A stretch of DNA of 9,070 nt from JBBTVI01 sp038063315 (GTDB taxonomy: Bacteria; Patescibacteriota; Minisyncoccia; Sungbacterales; HO2-52-23), in the NCBI GenBank assembly GCA_038063315.1, contig JBBTVI010000003.1, forward strand, positions 1-9,070. The letters are read 5' to 3'. Positions 6,635-9,070 of this stretch are shown one piece after another (position 1 is the first letter of the stretch; each line of letters begins with the position of its first letter). Both the position numbers and the translations under genes were made by a program. The notes beneath the pieces are model-generated. The model was given only the letters and a program-made list of their open reading frames with translations, was not told the DNA's origin and did not search any database.

Positions 6635-7400
6635 CTTGATATGGGCTTTTACCCCTAAATTCTTTACAAAGTATTCTATAAATTTTCCGTCTCACGCTTT
6701 GGTCGAAGTTTTTTACAAAGTTGGCATCGGCCAATTTGATAACCCTTCCCTTGTCATCATAAATCCATCTATTTCTATCTCCCCGATTACACTTTTGGCA
6801 CTGCGGGATTATGTTGCCAGCCACCAGCGGTTTATTGGGGTCTTTATGTGCTTTCTCAAGAACGGTTTTTGTTCCCTGCCAATGATAATGTGGCTCTCCT
6901 TCTCGTGATCCACAAGTCGCACACCTATATCCGTATTTTGCTTTAATTTCTTCCCAGTCAGCTGTATCGCTAATCCTGTGCCCCTTTTTGAAATTGGGGT
7001 ATGGTTCCTCAAGTTTATATAACTGGTAATTTCCTTTTTCTATTTTAAGGACTATGTTATCTCTGCCGCCCGCAACGATCCACCACCCTGCTTGTGCGCC
7101 TAGATGTCGTGCCTGTTGCACATCATTTGTGTCTGGATAGTAGTTCCGAATAAATTTTGTGAGTTCTGTTTTCGAAACCTTGCGGGTCTTTGGATAACCC
7201 ATTGATAGGTAAATAAGAACAAGGGCATCTTTAGTGAAATTTCGAGATCCAGTATATAGATTCGGCATTGATACGCCATATTTCTCCAAAAACTTTCTGT
7301 GGTATTCTTTAAGTAGTTTATGCTGCTTCACGATTTGTTCTTTTGATAATTTTATGTATTCATTTTGCATCTTTTTATTTTGCATATGTTTTTGATTCAT
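6627..7400 (-). CDS. HNH restriction endonuclease
   Basis: Predicted type II restriction enzyme of the beta-beta-alpha-metal (HNH) class, 257 residues. The nuclease core lies at about 156-206: KYGYRCATCGSREGEPH with Cys160 and Cys163, then LEKAHKDPNKPL with His185, then GNIIPQCQKCNRGDRN with Asn196, Cys201 and Cys204. The two Cys pairs form a structural zinc site around the His/Asn active centre. The N-terminal 140 residues (YGVSMPNLYTGSRNFTKDAL, GYPKTRKVSKTEL, GAQAGWWIVAGGRDN) look like a DNA-recognition region. It is first in a two-gene operon with the methyltransferase. Endonuclease before methyltransferase is an unusual order unless expression is timed, and no controller protein gene is visible. 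AT-rich composition points to acquisition by transfer. ATG at 7400 is preferred; an ATG ten codons in is possible. Confidence 0.85.
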   Translation of the reverse strand: MNQKHMQNKKMQNEYIKLSKEQIVKQHKLLKEYHRKFLEKYGVSMPNLYTGSRNFTKDALVLIYLSMGYPKTRKVSKTELTKFIRNYYPDTNDVQQARHLGAQAGWWIVAGGRDNIVLKIEKGNYQLYKLEEPYPNFKKGHRISDTADWEEIKAKYGYRCATCGSREGEPHYHWQGTKTVLEKAHKDPNKPLVAGNIIPQCQKCNRGDRNRWIYDDKGRVIKLADANFVKNFDQSVRRKIYRILCKEFRGKSPYQDE

Positions 7401-7405
7401 ACCCC

Positions 7406-7458
7406 ATAATACGAATTATTTTACACCTATTATAACAGCCCTGCAGGGGAAAATGCAA
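7406..7458 (-). promoter_or_regulatory. Promoter region of the restriction-modification operon
   Basis: Two candidate arrangements on the minus strand. One has a perfect -10 TATAAT (7429-7434) with a weak -35 TTGCAT (7453-7458) at 18 bp, giving a leader of about 20 nt. The other has -10 TATTAT (7406-7411, five of six) only five bases before the ATG, which would give a leaderless mRNA but has a poor -35. GGGG just before the ATG is too close to act as a normal ribosome binding site. Confidence 0.5.
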
Positions 7459-7508
7459 AACACGCAAAAGTAGCCCATCAAGACCCTATCAAAACCGCCC
7501 GTACACGC

Positions 7509-7608
7509 GTCATTGCGAGAAGTCCTGCTGCAGGACGACGAAGCAATCCAGAAGAAACACTGGATTGCCGCGCTCCCCCTCGGCAAACTCGGGGTCGCTC
7601 GCAATGAC
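7509..7608. repeat. GTCATTGCGAG dispersed palindromic repeat (copy B)
   Basis: Begins GTCATTGCGAG and ends CTCGCAATGAC. Internally it has GACGAAGCAATCCAG, TGGATTGCCGCGC and GGGGTCGCTCGC in the same order and orientation as copy A. It lacks the outer GACCGTCTAAAAA arms of copy A. It sits between the restriction-modification promoter and the 3' end of the group II intron. This repeat class is widely dispersed in bacterial genomes; its function is unknown. Confidence 0.8.
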
Positions 7609-7630
7609 GACTGTCAGGGGTTACACAAGT

Positions 7631-7661
7631 GGGTAGCCGGGAGGCCTCACGGCCTCCCGGC
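7631..7661 (-). ncRNA. Group II intron domain VI
   Basis: GCCGGGAGGCC-GTGA-GGCCTCCCGGC is a perfect 11-bp hairpin (7636-7661) directly 3' of domain V. Just beyond it GG/CC pairing can resume if UA is bulged, so the A at 7634 is the candidate branch point, 5-7 nt from the intron end. Alone it would resemble a terminator, but no U-tract follows. Confidence 0.7.
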
Positions 7662-7671
7662 CCTCCGTTGT

Positions 7672-7704
7672 GACCGTACGTGCAGATTTCCCGCATACGG
7701 CCTC
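7672..7704 (-). ncRNA. Group II intron domain V (catalytic hairpin)
   Basis: Minus-strand GAGGCCGTATGCGG, a GAAA-type loop and CTGCACGTACGGTC match the family hairpin GAGCCGUAUGCG-GAAA-CGCACGUACGGUUC closely. CCGTAT pairs with GTACGG, followed by the usual two-base bulge. The basal triad reads GGC rather than AGC or CGC, and the next base pair outward is lost (A opposite A). The distal stem is also one base unequal, which may mark decay. Confidence 0.8.
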
Positions 7705-8330
7705 CCCAGAGCGGTGCCCATAGGTAGGGAGCTTGCATGTCTGCAAGCCACGCTTATAGCTCTGCCATTAACAGTGGAGCTTTTTTTTGTACAGGTCAGT
7801 TCAAGAATCAATCAAAGCTCACCTGAACGGCACGTATGACAGCGTTCACTCCGGTCTACCCCTTCCCTCCACCGTGATTAGCGGTTTCGTCGGTACTATG
7901 GGTAGGCTGACTCCTCATGGTATGTGGCTTAAGATTTCGTGGGTTTCCCTTATACGTTAGCTACTCGGGTGTTTCCGAGATACCATGAGGTCTCCCGTGC
8001 TTCATTGTGGTACTTTCCATCCATCCCGAGGATAATCACCGCTGCGGCATCGTCATTCTTTGTGTCTGTTTCACTGGAATGACGGCACTGGACTTCCCCG
8101 TTTTTCGGGCGGGTCGTCTACCGCCTCGGCCACCTCTCCTTCACTGTTGTTTCGGGCTGGAGTTTTGCCTCGGTCTGCTTTCAGCCATCACCTTACGGTG
8201 ATAACCTTGACCAACGTTGGAGCTCATCTATGATGCCTCCAACGCACTTGTATTCTGGCTACGAGGGTATACAGACAATTCCCTCGACAGGACTTTCACC
8301 TGTAAGCGCCATCAACTGTCACGGCGCACC

Positions 8331-8361
8331 AAAAAACCGTCGCGCGATGCGCAACGGTTTT
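8331..8361 (-). terminator. Strong intrinsic terminator of the rpsP transcript
   Basis: On the minus strand AAAACCGTTGCGC, loop ATC, GCGCGACGGTTTT: 13 pairs with a single wobble, followed by a run of T that ends in G at 8330. It lies 27 nt after the stop of the DUF1059-like gene. The intron begins at 8329, immediately behind the T-run. The A-run on the other side could let it also work on plus-strand transcripts. Confidence 0.85.
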
Positions 8362-8388
8362 CCAAAATCCACTGCCGTAAGCCACACT

Positions 8389-8595
8389 TTATTCCTTCGG
8401 CTCCAAATCCCGTTCAATCATCGCGTGACAATCCGCAACGGACATAAGTGGTTCCCCCTGATGCTTTTCGGCCATGTGAGAAGCAATCATCTCCGCGGTC
8501 ATCATCCCCTGCAATTTCGCAACAGCATCCGAACGCGTCTCCGCTTCAACCGGCATCGTATCTCCGCACGAACACTTCATTGTATATGTTTTCAT
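8389..8595 (-). CDS. Small DUF1059-like protein
   Basis: A 68-residue acidic protein. KCSCGDTMPVEAETRSDAV then LQGMMTAEMIASHMAEKHQGE and DCHAMIERDL resembles the DUF1059 family: a short Cys-containing beta start, E-A/T-x-x-E-(A/V) helix and an H-x-x-x-x-H ending. Their function is unknown. Three cysteines (two in the CSCG motif) and several histidines could bind metal, but this is not shown. It begins 14 nt after the rpsP stop and is closed by a strong terminator, so it is co-transcribed with rpsP. No Shine-Dalgarno is visible before the ATG at 8595. An ATG five codons in (MKCSCG) is an alternative start. Confidence 0.75.
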   Translation of the reverse strand: MKTYTMKCSCGDTMPVEAETRSDAVAKLQGMMTAEMIASHMAEKHQGEPLMSVADCHAMIERDLEPKE

Positions 8596-8609
8596 AAAAA
8601 GAAAAATTA

Positions 8610-8909
8610 TTATTGCGCTGACGTCCCATTTCCGGTATTTGCGACCTTTGCGCTTGCCACTGGAATCTTTTTTCCTTTAATGACGCCACGGCGCACAAGG
8701 AGATTATGCGCGGACGGGGAAACGCCTGCTCCCTTGGAAATCCAATAAGAAATGCGTTCGTTCTTAAGAACGGTATGCTTGGTTTTCGGATGATAGGATC
8801 CGAGCTGTTCAATGCCGGATGTCTTGGGTTTGGCGCGCCGTTCCGTCACCACAAGACGGAATGCGGGATCGTTTTTCCTGCCGACGCGCTGGAAACGAAT
8901 CGTAAGCAT
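8610..8909 (-). CDS. rpsP: 30S ribosomal protein S16
   Basis: Small-subunit ribosomal protein S16, 99 residues. The start MLTIRFQRVGRKNDPAFRLVV and then ERRAKPKTSGIEQLGSYHPKT are diagnostic, followed by the conserved SYWISKGAGVSPSAHNLLVR part. It assembles early in 30S biogenesis and binds 16S rRNA. Length is near the family norm of 80-100, with a short extension (ASAKVANTGNGTSAQ). The frame is open 24 codons further upstream, but the conserved N terminus begins exactly at the ATG at 8909, and a promoter lies inside that upstream stretch. The usual neighbours rimM and trmD are not on its downstream side; a DUF1059-like gene is. Confidence 0.97.
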   Translation of the reverse strand: MLTIRFQRVGRKNDPAFRLVVTERRAKPKTSGIEQLGSYHPKTKHTVLKNERISYWISKGAGVSPSAHNLLVRRGVIKGKKIPVASAKVANTGNGTSAQ

Positions 8910-8915
8910 GGGAGT

Positions 8916-8944
8916 AAGGTAGCATGGCAAAAGACAACCGTCAA
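8916..8944 (-). promoter_or_regulatory. Promoter of rpsP, leaderless
   Basis: Minus-strand -35 TTGACG (8939-8944, five of six), 17-bp spacer and a weak -10 TACCTT (8916-8921). Six bases, ACTCCC, separate the -10 from the ATG at 8909, so +1 would be the A of the start codon. The geometry is the same as at the ATPase promoter. Confidence 0.5.
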
Positions 8945-8976
8945 ATGGACACTGGATGCAGTAACCACTCACCGCC

Positions 8977-9070
8977 GTCATTGCGAGCGACCCCGAGTCG
9001 TCGATGGGGCGCGCGGCAATCCAGGATTTGGATTGCTTCGTCGTCCTGCGGCAGGCCTCCTCGCAATGAC
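8977..9070. repeat. GTCATTGCGAG dispersed palindromic repeat (copy C, opposite orientation)
   Basis: Begins GTCATTGCGAGCGACCCCGAG, has GCGCGCGGCAATCCA and GGATTGCTTCGTC in the middle and ends CTCGCAATGAC exactly at the window edge. It is the reverse complement arrangement of copies A and B. It lies upstream of the rpsP promoter. It may extend beyond the window. Confidence 0.8.

Larger units (their letters stand above)
7629..8329 (-). mobile_element. ORF-less group II intron, probably class C
   Basis: A self-splicing retroelement RNA of about 700 nt on the minus strand. The 5' end is GTGCGCC (8323-8329), fitting GUGYG. Domain I shows ACAGG-TGAAAGT-CCTGT (8287-8303), CGAGGG/CCCTCG followed by GTAGCCAGA, an 8-bp stem (8215-8222 with 8237-8244) and ATCACC-GTAA-GGTGAT with a GNRA loop (8187-8202). 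An 11-bp inverted pair (7913-7923 with 7980-7990) supports a further domain. Domains V and VI lie at 7672-7704 and 7631-7661. No reverse transcriptase is encoded: where domain IV should carry it (about 7720-7830) there is only about 100 nt of noncoding sequence. It starts one base after the U-tract of an intrinsic terminator, the preferred target of class C introns. The 3' boundary, ...CTACCCAC, is approximate by a few bases. Mobility would need a protein in trans. Confidence 0.8.

Noticed and set aside
7636..7661. GC-rich hairpin as an intrinsic terminator
   Set aside because: No T-run follows on either strand, and its place right after domain V identifies it as intron domain VI.
7478..8748. 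Open frames of 60-170 codons within and around the intron on both strands (7478-7738 minus, 7513-7839 plus, 8007-8201 plus, 8230-8748 plus)
   Set aside because: They show no family motifs, no reverse transcriptase blocks, cross the repeat or the structured intron RNA, or lie opposite real genes such as the DUF1059-like gene and rpsP.
8910..8981. 24-codon upstream extension of rpsP
   Set aside because: S16 proteins begin at the conserved MLTIRFQR part, and the extension covers the promoter and part of repeat copy C.
7509..9070. CRISPR array
   Set aside because: The repeats are about 95-110 bp, palindromic, far apart and in mixed orientation; there are no regularly spaced short repeats and no cas genes.

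Overview
The window looks like part of a small-genome uncultured bacterium, most likely of the Patescibacteria/CPR type. That assignment is inference. It rests on gene content (a DUF4143-type ATPase, a dockerin-like remnant, an AbiEii-type nucleotidyltransferase pair), on the absence of clear Shine-Dalgarno sequences, on promoters set so close to ATG that mRNAs would be leaderless, and on dispersed GTCATTGCGAG palindromic repeats. TGA is used as a normal stop in several genes, so the TGA=Gly code of some CPR lineages does not apply. Every convincing gene lies on the minus strand, so biological order runs from high to low coordinates.

Right end (8980 to 7610): rpsP (ribosomal protein S16) with its own promoter is followed by a small DUF1059-like protein and a strong intrinsic terminator. 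Immediately after the terminator U-tract begins a group II intron of about 700 nt, recognisable by its GUGCG 5' end, domain I stems, domain V and domain VI hairpin. It encodes no reverse transcriptase. Insertion just behind a terminator is the known habit of group IIC introns.

Middle right (7440 to 5640): a compact, AT-rich type II restriction-modification pair, an HNH endonuclease overlapping a beta-class DNA methyltransferase by 8 nt. Copies of the GTCATTGCGAG repeat lie on both sides of it (7509-7608 and 5416-5566). The second sits inside a MITE-like element with 15-bp terminal inverted repeats.

Middle left (5358 to 1577): a tightly packed series reading cupredoxin, small DUF6922-like protein, AbiEii-like nucleotidyltransferase, CcdA, DipZ/TlpA-like thioredoxin. 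CcdA would carry electrons across the membrane to the thioredoxin domain, and the membrane-anchored cupredoxin is a plausible extracytoplasmic redox partner. A probable toxin-antitoxin pair is embedded between them. A roughly 290-bp imperfect palindrome separates ccdA from the thioredoxin gene and appears to supply a spurious N-terminal extension to the latter's longest reading frame.

Left end (1370 to 1): a DUF4143-type AAA ATPase with a very good promoter that places +1 on the ATG, then a start-less dockerin-like fragment running off the window.
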